A model generated the notes under the pieces. The model was not told the origin of the DNA, did no database searches, and saw nothing but the letters and a program-made list of their open reading frames with translations. Positions 5,439 to 12,886 of a stretch of 12,886 nt of DNA are shown in pieces. The stretch lies in contig JAUWVK010000031.1 of NCBI GenBank assembly GCA_030617485.1, positions 1 through 12,886 of the forward strand, given 5' to 3'. The stretch is from Gammaproteobacteria bacterium (GTDB lineage: Bacteria; Pseudomonadota; Gammaproteobacteria; SZUA-152). Positions within the stretch are counted from its first letter, which is position 1, and each line of letters opens with the position of its first letter. Position numbers and translations under genes: made by a program.

Positions 5439-8150
5439 CTAAATAGAATTGAGGGTTCTTGCCCTTATCATCTTATGCAACTCCATAACAATCAGTACAA
5501 TCATTGCAATCCCTAGCAGTTCAAGCCAATGCATGAATGGGACGGGCTGTATTTGTAGCACATCATTAATCCAGGGTGTGTACATTGCACCTATGTGTAT
5601 CAATTGTGCCGCTGCAGTACCAATTAAAAGAATAGGGTTACGAAGCGGGTTATGACGAAATGCTGAGCGTGTTTCAGATCGACTGTTAAATACATGGATA
5701 TTTTCGAACAGCACCATCAGTAGAAGCGTTTCATTTCTTGCTTGTTCAATTTCCATTCCCGTAGAGAGTAAAAACTGAAATAACAGAAATGCAAGACAGC
5801 CAATAACTAGTGCTGACACCAGTACGCGTTCAATCATTAATCGATTAAATATAGATTCATCTGGTGATCTTGGCGGTTTTTTAAGTTCGTCACCTTCCGC
5901 AGGTTCAAAAGCTAGCGCGACATCCTGTATGCCATTGGTTACCAGATTTAACCAGAGTAATTGCACGGCTAACAGTGGAAGAGGCTGTCCTGTGAACAGA
6001 GCAAGAGTAAACAACACCAGTTCTGCGGCGCCGGTGGAAATAAGCAAAAAAATTACTTTGCGTACATTCGCATAGGCAGTGCGGCCTTCCTCTATGCCAG
6101 CAACAAGCGACAGAAGATTGTCATCGGTAATAATAATATCCGCGGTTTCTCTGGCTACATCAGTGCCACTTTCACCCATGGCAACACCAACCTGTGCGGC
6201 TCGTAGTGCTGGAGCATCGTTAGCCCCGTCTCCACTAACTGCCACAAAATGCCCATTGCGTTGCAGGGATTTAACAATATCCAGTTTTTGATAGGGCTCC
6301 ACTCGTGCAAAAACAGGAACATCCTTTATTAGCTCATCAATATTCCCTGACTTGATAGCCTGTTTTAATTGCGACCCAGTTACGATTTGCTCCTCATGTT
6401 CAGCTAGCCCTAATTCTTTGGCGATAGAAAATGCGGTAGCAGGGTGGTCTCCAGTAACCATGGCAACCTTAATGCCGGCATTCAGGGAAAGGGTAATAGC
6501 TTCACGTGCCTCCGAGCGCAAAGGGTCTATCATCGCCACAAAGCCAATAAAGGTTAAGCCTGTTAAATGTTCTTCAGAAAATACCTCTCCAGGTTTAAGT
6601 GTGTGCACTCCTGCGGCGACAGCAAGTACTCTAAATCCATCCTGGGCAAGTTTGTGTCCCCTGGTTTCCAGTAATTGATGATTGACGGGGATGTTTCCGC
6701 CAAAGCTCACCATGTTGGTGCACATAGGAAGTAACTTATCCCATGCACCTTTTACATACATGTGTTGTGTGTCATCAACCGTATTCAGGCTGGCAGTAAA
6801 GAGTCGCTCTGATTCAAAAGGTATGCTGGCTTGTTCAGGGTGTTTGTCCAATACGTCAGCTTTAACAAACCCTGCTTTATGGGCCATAACCAGTAAAGCA
6901 ATATCGACTGCATCACCGTGAGAGGTCCAGCCACCATCACGTCGCCCAAGGAAACCGTCATTTGGCAATATGGCCGCTTGACATAATTGCTGCATCAGGT
7001 TTTCGCTATCTTTCTGGGACACATTATCCGGGGCTGTCACTTCCCCCATGGGATTTGTACCTTCACCACTTATTTTCCACGGTTCATCACAGCATGGAAA
7101 AACAATTTGGCGAACCGTCAGTTGATTAACGGTCAATGTTCCGGTTTTGTCTGTAACAATATAAGTACAGGAACCCAATGCTTCTACTGCGACCAGACGT
7201 CGGATAATGACATGTCGTTTTGCCATTCGATTCATGCCAACAGCTAATGCAACGGTGAGGGCTACTGGTAAGCCTTCAGGAATGACAGATACAGCAAGCG
7301 CTACGGCAAGTAAAAATATTTCAGTTAACGGCATACCTCTACTGAAAGAAACAGCAGCCATAATTAAGGCGGCTATTCCGACAATAATAGCCACGCGATG
7401 GGTAAATCGCTCCATTCTCACTAACAGGGGAGCCTTGGCTGGTTGCTTACCCAACACGGCCTGTGCGAGACGGCCAAGCTCGGTTGCAAATGCCGTAGCC
7501 ACGACAAGACCTTTGCCTCTGCCTCTGTTAACAAGAGTTCCAGCAAACGTCATGTTGTTCCGATCGCCTATGGTGGTATCTGTTTTGTGAAGAGTCGATG
7601 GATTTTTTAAAACTGCCGTGGATTCACCTGTGAGGAGTGATTCATCAATTTCAAGGTCATTGGTGGAAAGAAGACGCATGTCAGCCGGAATTCTGTCGCC
7701 AGATTCCAGTAATAGAATATCGCCAGGCACCAACTGCTCTGAATCAATTTCGTAGGCATCACCTTCACGTATAACACGGCAGCGGGTTGTAACGAGTTTA
7801 TTTAGGGCAGTGGCCGCACGTTGTGCAGAAAATTCCTGAGTAGTACCAATAATCGCATTGATCAGCAGGACTGCGACAATAAAACCCGCATCAGACCATT
7901 CTTCGATGATTATTGATAAGAGAGCAGCGGCTGCTAATACATAAATGAGGGGGCTGGAAAACTGATGTAAAAAAACACTGACTAAGCTGGGTGGTTCAGA
8001 TTTTGGTAGGGTATTGAGACCATATTGTTCCAGACGTTTTTCTGCTTCATGGCCTGTTAAACCATGAAGTGTGGATTGCCATTGTTTAAGAGCTTTTTCG
8101 CCTGATATTGTGTGTGGAGCGGGTGGTTTGATTGTGCTATCCATACACAT
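5439..8150 (-). CDS. P2-type cation-transporting ATPase (Ca2+-ATPase-like)
   Basis: Inner-membrane P-type ATPase of 903 residues that couples ATP hydrolysis to cation transport. Order: cation-ATPase N-terminal domain (about 20-75), M1-M2, actuator domain with TGES (174-177), M3-M4 with PEGLP (291-295), phosphorylation site DKTGTLT (D334), nucleotide domain with YVKGAWDKLL (465-474), TGDHPATA (566-573), hinge GDGANDAP (640-647), and M5-M10 including NLVTNGIQD (735-743). It resembles SERCA/PMR1 pumps. Against SERCA, E309 and E771 are kept (E292, E710), but N768 is glycine (G707) and D800 is asparagine (N739), so Ca2+ specificity is not assured; Mn2+ or another cation is possible. No metal-binding N-terminal domain of the heavy-metal class is present. 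The start (ATG 8150, or M3 at 8144) has no clear Shine-Dalgarno. It lies downstream of the cyclase gene on the same strand. Confidence 0.92.
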   Translation of the reverse strand: MCMDSTIKPPAPHTISGEKALKQWQSTLHGLTGHEAEKRLEQYGLNTLPKSEPPSLVSVFLHQFSSPLIYVLAAAALLSIIIEEWSDAGFIVAVLLINAIIGTTQEFSAQRAATALNKLVTTRCRVIREGDAYEIDSEQLVPGDILLLESGDRIPADMRLLSTNDLEIDESLLTGESTAVLKNPSTLHKTDTTIGDRNNMTFAGTLVNRGRGKGLVVATAFATELGRLAQAVLGKQPAKAPLLVRMERFTHRVAIIVGIAALIMAAVSFSRGMPLTEIFLLAVALAVSVIPEGLPVALTVALAVGMNRMAKRHVIIRRLVAVEALGSCTYIVTDKTGTLTVNQLTVRQIVFPCCDEPWKISGEGTNPMGEVTAPDNVSQKDSENLMQQLCQAAILPNDGFLGRRDGGWTSHGDAVDIALLVMAHKAGFVKADVLDKHPEQASIPFESERLFTASLNTVDDTQHMYVKGAWDKLLPMCTNMVSFGGNIPVNHQLLETRGHKLAQDGFRVLAVAAGVHTLKPGEVFSEEHLTGLTFIGFVAMIDPLRSEAREAITLSLNAGIKVAMVTGDHPATAFSIAKELGLAEHEEQIVTGSQLKQAIKSGNIDELIKDVPVFARVEPYQKLDIVKSLQRNGHFVAVSGDGANDAPALRAAQVGVAMGESGTDVARETADIIITDDNLLSLVAGIEEGRTAYANVRKVIFLLISTGAAELVLFTLALFTGQPLPLLAVQLLWLNLVTNGIQDVALAFEPAEGDELKKPPRSPDESIFNRLMIERVLVSALVIGCLAFLLFQFLLSTGMEIEQARNETLLLMVLFENIHVFNSRSETRSAFRHNPLRNPILLIGTAAAQLIHIGAMYTPWINDVLQIQPVPFMHWLELLGIAMIVLIVMELHKMIRARTLNSI

Positions 8151-8211
8151 ATTCTAGGTGATGAATGTACTTTTAGCAGAAAATCAGACTGTAACTTTTA
8201 TGTCAGAAAGA

Positions 8212-9162
8212 TTAGTCGGCGGCTCGGGTACAGTTGCGGCTATCATTCTTTGCCTGGTAGAGCGCTTTATCTGCACGGTTAAAGAATCCTTCTTCATCTT
8301 CACCATGATTTAACGTGGCAAATCCCAGACTGGCGGTCATTTTAATTTTAGAACCTTCACATTTTGTTTTCATGGATTCAATATTTCGGCGAATGCGTTC
8401 TGCCAGTCGTTTTACACCACCGATAGCTGTTTCCGGTAGTAGCACAACAAATTCTTCACCGCCAAAACGGAATATTTGATCAGAAAGCCGAATCGTTTCT
8501 TCTGCGCTAAAGGACAGGGCTTTTAATAAGCAATCACCCGCAGCGTGCCCATAGGTATCATTGATTGATTTGAAATGATCGATATCTATGATGATCATAC
8601 CCAAACTACGATCATGTCGGTGAGCTAAATCCACTTCACGCCCCAATGCTTCATTTAATGCGGCACGATTTCCAATTCCGGTAAGGGCATCCTTGTGTGC
8701 AGCACTGACGGCATCTCTGTAGAGGATTGCATTACGTAGGGGGTATATGAGTGTGCATGTTAGATGTTCAAACTCTCTGGCTTCTGCATCAGTAAATTTA
8801 CGTTTACGAGATATGACTAATGAGCCAAGGTTTCTGTCTGAGCTAAAGGTAAGTTGCTGGTTTAGTTTGTAGCGGCCTTTTTTACCCTGCCAGAAATCAA
8901 AATCGGTTTTCTGTGTAGGTTCGCTCGGGCTGTAACCAAGAAAATCATGAGGAATGTATTCTTTTATTCCATCGCTAAAACGGCTTAAGATATCATCTAT
9001 CGCCAGGCTGCTTTGCAGGCTGTTGGATAAATGCAGTAAACGACCCGCGTCAGGAGTATTTTTTGTTTCCTGTTCTGTCCCGAATAAAGGCAATACGTTG
9101 CCAGTAACAGTGGTGCTGGTGTTTACCTGACCATGGCTTCTTGTCGTTATCAAAGTATCCAT
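8212..9162 (-). CDS. Diguanylate cyclase, GAF-like sensor plus GGDEF domain
   Basis: Makes cyclic di-GMP from two GTP. The N-terminal part (about 40-145) lacks membrane helices and looks like a divergent GAF-type sensor (LLHLSNSLQSSLAIDDIL, then LGSLVISRKRKFTDAEAREFEHL). A GGDEF domain runs from DALTGIGNR (158-166). It has the metal-binding IDIDHFKSIND (192-202, D193 and D195), the signature GGEEF (234-238) and the terminal ADKALYQAK. An RxxD inhibitory site (R225-D228) lies exactly five residues before GGEEF, so product feedback inhibition is expected. There is no EAL or HD-GYP domain. The protein is cytoplasmic; its ligand is unknown. A sigma-54-type promoter lies 34-51 nt upstream of the start codon, suggesting activator-dependent expression. 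The ATPase gene follows 61 nt downstream and may share the transcript. Confidence 0.93.
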   Translation of the reverse strand: MDTLITTRSHGQVNTSTTVTGNVLPLFGTEQETKNTPDAGRLLHLSNSLQSSLAIDDILSRFSDGIKEYIPHDFLGYSPSEPTQKTDFDFWQGKKGRYKLNQQLTFSSDRNLGSLVISRKRKFTDAEAREFEHLTCTLIYPLRNAILYRDAVSAAHKDALTGIGNRAALNEALGREVDLAHRHDRSLGMIIIDIDHFKSINDTYGHAAGDCLLKALSFSAEETIRLSDQIFRFGGEEFVVLLPETAIGGVKRLAERIRRNIESMKTKCEGSKIKMTASLGFATLNHGEDEEGFFNRADKALYQAKNDSRNCTRAAD

Positions 9163-9195
9163 TATTTTTCTCTATCGTTATCCGTTTTTATTATT

Positions 9196-9213
9196 AAGCG
9201 AAAAACGTGCCAA
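9196..9213 (-). promoter_or_regulatory. Candidate sigma-54 (RpoN) promoter of the cyclase gene
   Basis: The minus strand reads TTGGCACGTTTTTCGCTT. Against the RpoN consensus TTGGCACG-N4-TTGCW there is one mismatch (TCGC for TTGC), and the GG and GC elements are exactly 12 nt apart as required. It would start transcription near 9187, about 25 nt before the cyclase ATG. No good sigma-70 -35/-10 pair lies closer to the gene. Confidence 0.55.
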
Positions 9214-9448
9214 CTTACACTGTTTAGTAAAATATAGTAATTAAAACAACAGGATAGAAAACAATACTTTTGAAAATGGTTAAATTAAGAACAAATTGAG
9301 AGGAGATAGGGGTTAGATTCCAGAATATTGATCAATATTATATGTTTAAGTCGAACTATTGGCGCAATGTTGATAATACAATGTCAAAAATTTGTTTTTG
9401 TATCAGTAAGTTAATAATGAATAGGGGAAACACTGATAAAAATGATGG
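9214..9448. other. AT-rich intergenic region between the cyclase gene and yciK
   Basis: The gap is 286 nt including the sigma-54 site. No credible ORF or RNA gene is seen, and there is no clear terminator for yciK. It contains a perfect 16-bp palindrome (9324-9339) and a minus-strand TATAAT (9337-9342) without a matching -35. Confidence 0.5.
9324..9339. promoter_or_regulatory. Perfect 16-bp palindrome, possible activator binding site
   Basis: AATATTGATCAATATT is identical on both strands. It lies about 140 nt upstream of the predicted sigma-54 start site of the cyclase gene, the usual distance for an enhancer-binding protein site. No loop separates the arms, so it fits a dimeric protein site better than an RNA hairpin. 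The cognate regulator is unknown. Confidence 0.45.
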
Positions 9449-10213
9449 TTATTTATGGGCTTGAGCCAGGAGACGTTTTCCTGTGGTCCCGATACTTTCA
9501 TTGCCCATCAGGTAAAGGTAGGCAGGCATGATCTGGTCTGCGGATGGCAGGGTGTTGGGATCTTCGCCGGGGAATGCCAATGCCCTGAGTCGACTACGAA
9601 CAAGGCCCGGATCCAGGTTGTTGATGCGAATTGAGGTATTTTCTTCGAGTTCATCCGCAAAGATTTCAGCCAGGTTTTCGACAGCGGCATGTGCAACACC
9701 ATAAGCTCCCCAGTAGGCTTCTCCCTTGAGACCAACTTCAGCGGCGCTGAAAATAACCGAGGCATTTTCAGCGGCTTTTAGTAAATTGAGACAGGTACGG
9801 GTTATCAGGAAGGGTGCATTAAGATTAATTTGCATAACACGAGACCACAATGCCAGGTCGTAATGTTCAAGTGGTGTTAATGAGCCCAACATAGCAGCCG
9901 CATGCAGTATGCCATCCAGCCGACCAAATTCTTTTTCAATGCTGTCAGCCAGTGCCTGGTAATTCCCGGGTGTGGCATTTTCCAGATTTAGTGGGCACAG
10001 CATGGGTTTTGAATATCCAGCGTTGACAATAATATCGTAAGTTTCATTCAACGTTTGTTCGCTGCGACCTAGTAATATGACCGTAGCGCCATGTTTTGCG
10101 TAACTAAATGCTGCAGCTCCTCCAATCGCGCCACCAGCCCCCGTTACCAGGATAACGCGATCTTTAAGCAAATCTTCAGGAGCTGAATAAGAATGCAATA
10201 GAGTATTATTCAA
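9449..10213 (-). CDS. yciK: YciK-family short-chain dehydrogenase, catalytic residues altered
   Basis: The 254-residue Rossmann-fold protein follows YciK throughout: LLKDRVILVTGAGGAIG (15-31), HGATVILLGR, RLDGILHAAAMLG (98-110), MQINLNAPF, YWGAYGVAH (167-175), FPGEDPNTL and IMPAYLYLMG (228-237). YciK is an NAD(P)-dependent oxidoreductase of unknown substrate. The active site is degenerate. The Tyr of YxxxK is present (Y171) but the Lys is His (H175). The Ser expected 13 residues earlier is Ala (A158). The middle Gly of TGxxxGxG is Ala (A29), and NAG is AAA. The conserved Asn in INLNA remains. It may be a non-catalytic or altered SDR; no frameshift is seen, so it is under constraint as a protein or only recently decaying. 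It lies 66 nt after hpnE on the same strand and is probably co-transcribed. Confidence 0.85.
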   Translation of the reverse strand: MNNTLLHSYSAPEDLLKDRVILVTGAGGAIGGAAAFSYAKHGATVILLGRSEQTLNETYDIIVNAGYSKPMLCPLNLENATPGNYQALADSIEKEFGRLDGILHAAAMLGSLTPLEHYDLALWSRVMQINLNAPFLITRTCLNLLKAAENASVIFSAAEVGLKGEAYWGAYGVAHAAVENLAEIFADELEENTSIRINNLDPGLVRSRLRALAFPGEDPNTLPSADQIMPAYLYLMGNESIGTTGKRLLAQAHK

Positions 10214-10279
10214 ACTGATTTCTCATGGTCATTTTATTAGGAGTTTTATACGAACTTAATAACTATTTAATTAGCCAGA

Positions 10280-11632
10280 TTAACTATTGTCTCTTCGTTG
10301 TTCTTTGATGATTTGTTGCGCACATAGGATGCCACTGCGGACAGCGCCTTCCAGTGTACCGGGTAATCCATTATTAGTGTAATCGCCAGCTAACCACAGC
10401 CCTTTAACAGGCGTTTGTGTGTTTGGCCGATGTTGATTGATGTCAACGGTAGCGGCGAAAGTTGCCCGTTTCTCACGTATAACATGTTTGTCTGATGGTT
10501 TTGGCCAGCGAGGGAAATGGTTTGCCAGCTCTTTTTCCACGACATCACACAATTTTTTATTATCCCATTTCATGTGTTCGCCTTCACCGCTGATAACTAC
10601 TGATATAAGTCCGTTTTGTTCGTATAGACCCCTATCGAAAATCCACTGCGATGTTGTATCAAGGGATCCGCGAAGGAATCCATCGAGTTTGGTATTTTCA
10701 GAGTATTGCAGATAAACAGTACAAATCGGGCGATGTTGAATGGCTTTAAGTTGTGACGAAATGTTCTGTAAAGATGCTGTATCTTCAATTAAATTATTTG
10801 TAATAGAAACAGGTGTAGCTAGTACAACGTAGTGTGAAGGTATGTGTTCTTCCTGTAATGTAATGCCATTAATTGTGTCATTATTAATATTAACTTCAGT
10901 TACTCGCTGTCCAAGTCGAACGCTGCCGTGATTGGTTTCGATGTAATCCGATGCGGGTTGAGGGAAAATGTCCCCCAGGTTTTTTCGTGTTAATAAGATA
11001 TCCGAATCTTTTCTCGAGTGATTAAAGCTGTCGCCCAGGGTGCGTAAAAATAATTGTGCAGATGCTTCATGAATTTGTGTGTTAAGTGCTCCAAGGCAAA
11101 GGGGTTCCCATATCGCTTTGATGAGATCAGGCGACTGCTGGTTTTCTTTAAGAAAAATTTCAACATTGCAGTCTTTTTCAATAGTGAAATTTGTTTTTTG
11201 AAGACGATGGCAAAATTTCAGCGCAGATAGGCGATCGTGAAAGGATAGCCCTTTGGCGTTAAACAATGCCCAGGCAAGATGTAAAGGCGCGGGTAACTTT
11301 GGGGTGTTTAGTGAAACCGATTTTCCGTTTGGACGCAACCATTGTAAAGAAAGGGGCTGGCGTTCAAAAACATCATTCTCATTTACGCCGATTTGGCGCA
11401 GCAAATCCAGTGTTGCTTCATATGCCCCAAGAAGCATGTGCTGACCATTGTCAACGTGAAGTTCATCCAAATGCACGCTACGGGCTCTGCCGCCAAGCTG
11501 CTTGGCGGATTCCAGGACAGTGACCTGGATGTTGTGCCGTGTCAGTTCAACGGCAGTGGCTAAACCTGCCCAACCGCCACCCACGATAACAACATGATTA
11601 CTTGAATTTTGCCGCGATAGTTTTTGGGTCAT
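10280..11632 (-). CDS. hpnE: HpnE, FAD-dependent desaturase of squalene synthesis
   Basis: Amine-oxidase-type flavoprotein of 450 residues. In the HpnCDE pathway HpnE reduces hydroxysqualene to squalene. The N-terminal dinucleotide fold reads VVIVGGGWAGLATAVEL (14-30) with E41 as the ribose-binding acid. Then come LGGRARS (46-52) and DNGQHMLLGAYEATL (61-75), which are typical of HpnE. The C-terminal FAD motif GLWLAGDYTNNGLPGTLEGA spans 411-430 and is followed by VRSG. Carotenoid desaturases share the fold, so a carotenoid role is the main alternative, but adjacency to hpnD favours HpnE. The gene begins 14 nt after the hpnD stop codon, so the two are surely one operon. The start ATG 11632 has no obvious Shine-Dalgarno and may depend on translational coupling. 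Confidence 0.88.
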   Translation of the reverse strand: MTQKLSRQNSSNHVVIVGGGWAGLATAVELTRHNIQVTVLESAKQLGGRARSVHLDELHVDNGQHMLLGAYEATLDLLRQIGVNENDVFERQPLSLQWLRPNGKSVSLNTPKLPAPLHLAWALFNAKGLSFHDRLSALKFCHRLQKTNFTIEKDCNVEIFLKENQQSPDLIKAIWEPLCLGALNTQIHEASAQLFLRTLGDSFNHSRKDSDILLTRKNLGDIFPQPASDYIETNHGSVRLGQRVTEVNINNDTINGITLQEEHIPSHYVVLATPVSITNNLIEDTASLQNISSQLKAIQHRPICTVYLQYSENTKLDGFLRGSLDTTSQWIFDRGLYEQNGLISVVISGEGEHMKWDNKKLCDVVEKELANHFPRWPKPSDKHVIREKRATFAATVDINQHRPNTQTPVKGLWLAGDYTNNGLPGTLEGAVRSGILCAQQIIKEQRRDNS

Positions 11633-11646
11633 GAAAAATTGTTGGT

Positions 11647-12540
11647 TTACTGGCTGGGTGTTGTTTGTTTTTCGTGACGACGGTAACGATTGAAACGCCG
11701 TTTTTCCTGTCGTGCAGTTTTCCAGCTAAGCCATAATTTACGAATAGGGCTAAGTGACACACGTTTTTCCAATACCTGGCAGCTACTGGTTTCAATTGTT
11801 GTTAATGTCGCCATATAGATTGTGGACATGATTAGACCGGTGCGTTGGGTGTAACGATCTTTTTCAGGTAAAAGTGAAAATGCCTTGTCATAATATTCTC
11901 TTGCGCGTTTTGCCTGGAAGTTCAATAGTTTGCGCATCGGTTCATTGCAATGGTGGTTGAGGATATCTTTTTCTGACACGCCAAATTTTTCGAGTTCTTC
12001 TGCGGGTATGTATATCCTTCCTCGTGAGGCATCTTCTCTCACATCACGTAATATGTTGGTGAGTTGAAATGCCATGCCAAGGTCATGTGCATACTTAAGT
12101 GTTTCTTTGTCCTGGTACCCAAATATTTCTGCTGCCATTAGTCCGACTACGCTGGCGACGCGATAACAATAAAGAGCGAGGTCTGTGAAGGTGGCGTAAC
12201 GTGTCTGCTGTAAATCCATCTCCATGCCATCGATAATTTCCAGAAAATGTTCCTGGGGAAGGTCAAAATGTTCGATGATATTCTTAAGCTGCTGGCACAC
12301 CGGATGGTTCGGTGTGGCATCTTTATTGAATGTATTGCGAATTTCCTCTCGCCACCAGTTTAGTTTGGTGCGGGCAACATCCATATCACGACATTCATCC
12401 ACTACATCATCGACTTCCCGGCAAAATGCATAGAGCGCAGTGATGGCCAGACGCTGTTTTTCGGGAAGGAACAGAAAGCTGTAATAGAAGCTGGAGCCAC
12501 TTTTTGCGGCCTTATTCTGGCAGTATTCAGCAGGTGTCAT
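11647..12540 (-). CDS. hpnD: HpnD, presqualene diphosphate synthase
   Basis: Squalene/phytoene synthase-family enzyme of 297 residues. HpnD condenses two farnesyl diphosphates to presqualene diphosphate, the first committed step to squalene and hopanoids. It has the N-terminal SSFYYSFLFLPEKQR (16-30), the first Mg-binding motif DDVVDE (44-49), DGMEMDL (104-110), and the second motif QLTNILRDVRED (159-170) followed by ASRGRIYIP. The basic C-terminal tail (RRFNRYRRHEKQ) is loosely conserved. Phytoene synthase CrtB is the alternative, but the hpnE neighbour and the EYCQNKAAKSGSSFYY opening favour HpnD. hpnC, needed to hydrolyse presqualene diphosphate, is not adjacent. The start ATG 12540 lacks a good Shine-Dalgarno. 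A TTGACT (12631-12626) lies upstream on this strand, but its best -10 partner is 19 nt away. Confidence 0.9.
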   Translation of the reverse strand: MTPAEYCQNKAAKSGSSFYYSFLFLPEKQRLAITALYAFCREVDDVVDECRDMDVARTKLNWWREEIRNTFNKDATPNHPVCQQLKNIIEHFDLPQEHFLEIIDGMEMDLQQTRYATFTDLALYCYRVASVVGLMAAEIFGYQDKETLKYAHDLGMAFQLTNILRDVREDASRGRIYIPAEELEKFGVSEKDILNHHCNEPMRKLLNFQAKRAREYYDKAFSLLPEKDRYTQRTGLIMSTIYMATLTTIETSSCQVLEKRVSLSPIRKLWLSWKTARQEKRRFNRYRRHEKQTTPSQ

Positions 12541-12647
12541 AGAGTTTAGATGTAAATTGAAGAGTGCTTATTCTATTCTAATTCTGGCTTTAAGTTTAGC
12601 AGCATACTGCCTGAGCTGGTTTTTTAGTCAATAGCCGGTGGGGGTAG

Positions 12648-12680
12648 GAGGCCATGGTATAGAACCATGGCCTCTTTTTT
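12648..12680 (+). terminator. Intrinsic terminator pointing along the plus strand
   Basis: GAGGCCATGG pairs perfectly with CCATGGCCTC across a 7-nt loop (TATAGAA), followed by six T (12675-12680). The T-run is only on the plus-strand side; read on the minus strand the hairpin is followed by CTACCCCC. Both neighbouring genes are on the minus strand, so the transcript it would end is unexplained. It may still act as a hairpin for the gene at 12731-12886. Confidence 0.75.
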
Positions 12681-12730
12681 CTGGGTAGAATGCCTTGTGT
12701 AAAGCCTCAGGTAACGGTTTAGGTCACGAT

Positions 12731-12886
12731 TTAGGTAACAACAGGGCTGTCGTCGCCCGGCAGTTTGAGTTCTTCATGCCAGCCCGTATCAAGACCAAAC
12801 TGAACAGAGGATATTCTGTAGCCTTCCGGGAATGCCCGTCTCAGGCGGTCATTAAAGACCGCGAGGATTTCTTTCTTGTGCTGTTG
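12731..12886 (-). CDS. C-terminal end of an unrecognised protein, cut by the window edge
   Basis: The minus strand is open from the window edge to TAA (12733-12731), giving 51 residues that begin QQHKKEILAVFNDRLRRAFP and include GYRISSVQFGLDTGWHEE and a final DDSPVVT. It is soluble, mixed-charge and protein-like, with GC and codon use like the neighbouring genes. No family is recognised. It is upstream of hpnD on the same strand, 190 nt away; it does not resemble the C-terminus of HpnC, though that cannot be judged firmly from 51 residues. Confidence 0.6.
   Translation of the reverse strand, partial: QQHKKEILAVFNDRLRRAFPEGYRISSVQFGLDTGWHEELKLPGDDSPVVT

Noticed and set aside
7207..7590. 127-codon plus-strand ORF, the longest of several opposite the ATPase gene.
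   Set aside because: It is antisense to conserved P-type ATPase motifs; its composition reflects the complementary coding strand.
9337..9342. Minus-strand TATAAT as the main promoter of the cyclase gene.
   Set aside because: No -35 hexamer at 16-18 nt, it lies about 175 nt from the ATG and overlaps the palindrome. The sigma-54 site is better placed, although a second start here is not excluded.
9508..9765. 85-codon minus-strand ORF within yciK in another frame.
   Set aside because: It overlaps the conserved SDR core, and the main frame carries all the family motifs.

Overview
The window looks like chromosomal DNA of a gammaproteobacterium. The evidence is a stand-alone second EF-G, a QmcA/YbbJ membrane pair matching the Enterobacteriaceae arrangement, a YciK-family dehydrogenase, and hopanoid-type squalene genes (hpnD, hpnE). 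I cannot name the genus. No tRNA, rRNA, IS element or CRISPR array was seen.

Layout. Positions 1 to about 1000 are AT-rich accessory DNA. They hold coding remnants, an orphan N-terminal fragment of an ApeA-type (HEPN) anti-phage protein ended by a very strong terminator, a plausible 22-residue membrane microprotein on the minus strand, and a doubtful 30-residue ORF. A TATAAT-bearing leader (about 1000-1146) then precedes EF-G (1147-3231), which is closed by two terminators in tandem. Next come qmcA (3420-4337), a 14-bp tandem repeat, ybbJ/nfeD (4439-4879) and a small HExxH zincin-like protein (4917-5414), all on the plus strand.

From 5439 everything recognisable is on the minus strand: a P2-type cation ATPase, a GAF-like/GGDEF diguanylate cyclase with a good sigma-54 promoter candidate, a YciK-like SDR lacking key catalytic residues, then hpnE and hpnD, and the last 51 codons of an unrecognised gene at the window edge. 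HpnD and HpnE supply the first and last steps of the HpnCDE route from farnesyl diphosphate to squalene; hpnC is not beside them here.

How the genes fit together. qmcA and ybbJ encode a known SPFH/NfeD membrane partnership. hpnD-hpnE-yciK is probably one transcript. The ATPase and the cyclase are 61 nt apart and may be co-transcribed. The points most worth a second look are the ApeA fragment, the 22-aa microprotein, the degenerate YciK, the sigma-54 promoter with an upstream palindrome, the ATPase ion-site substitutions, and the tandem repeat whose last degenerate unit carries the ybbJ ribosome binding site.
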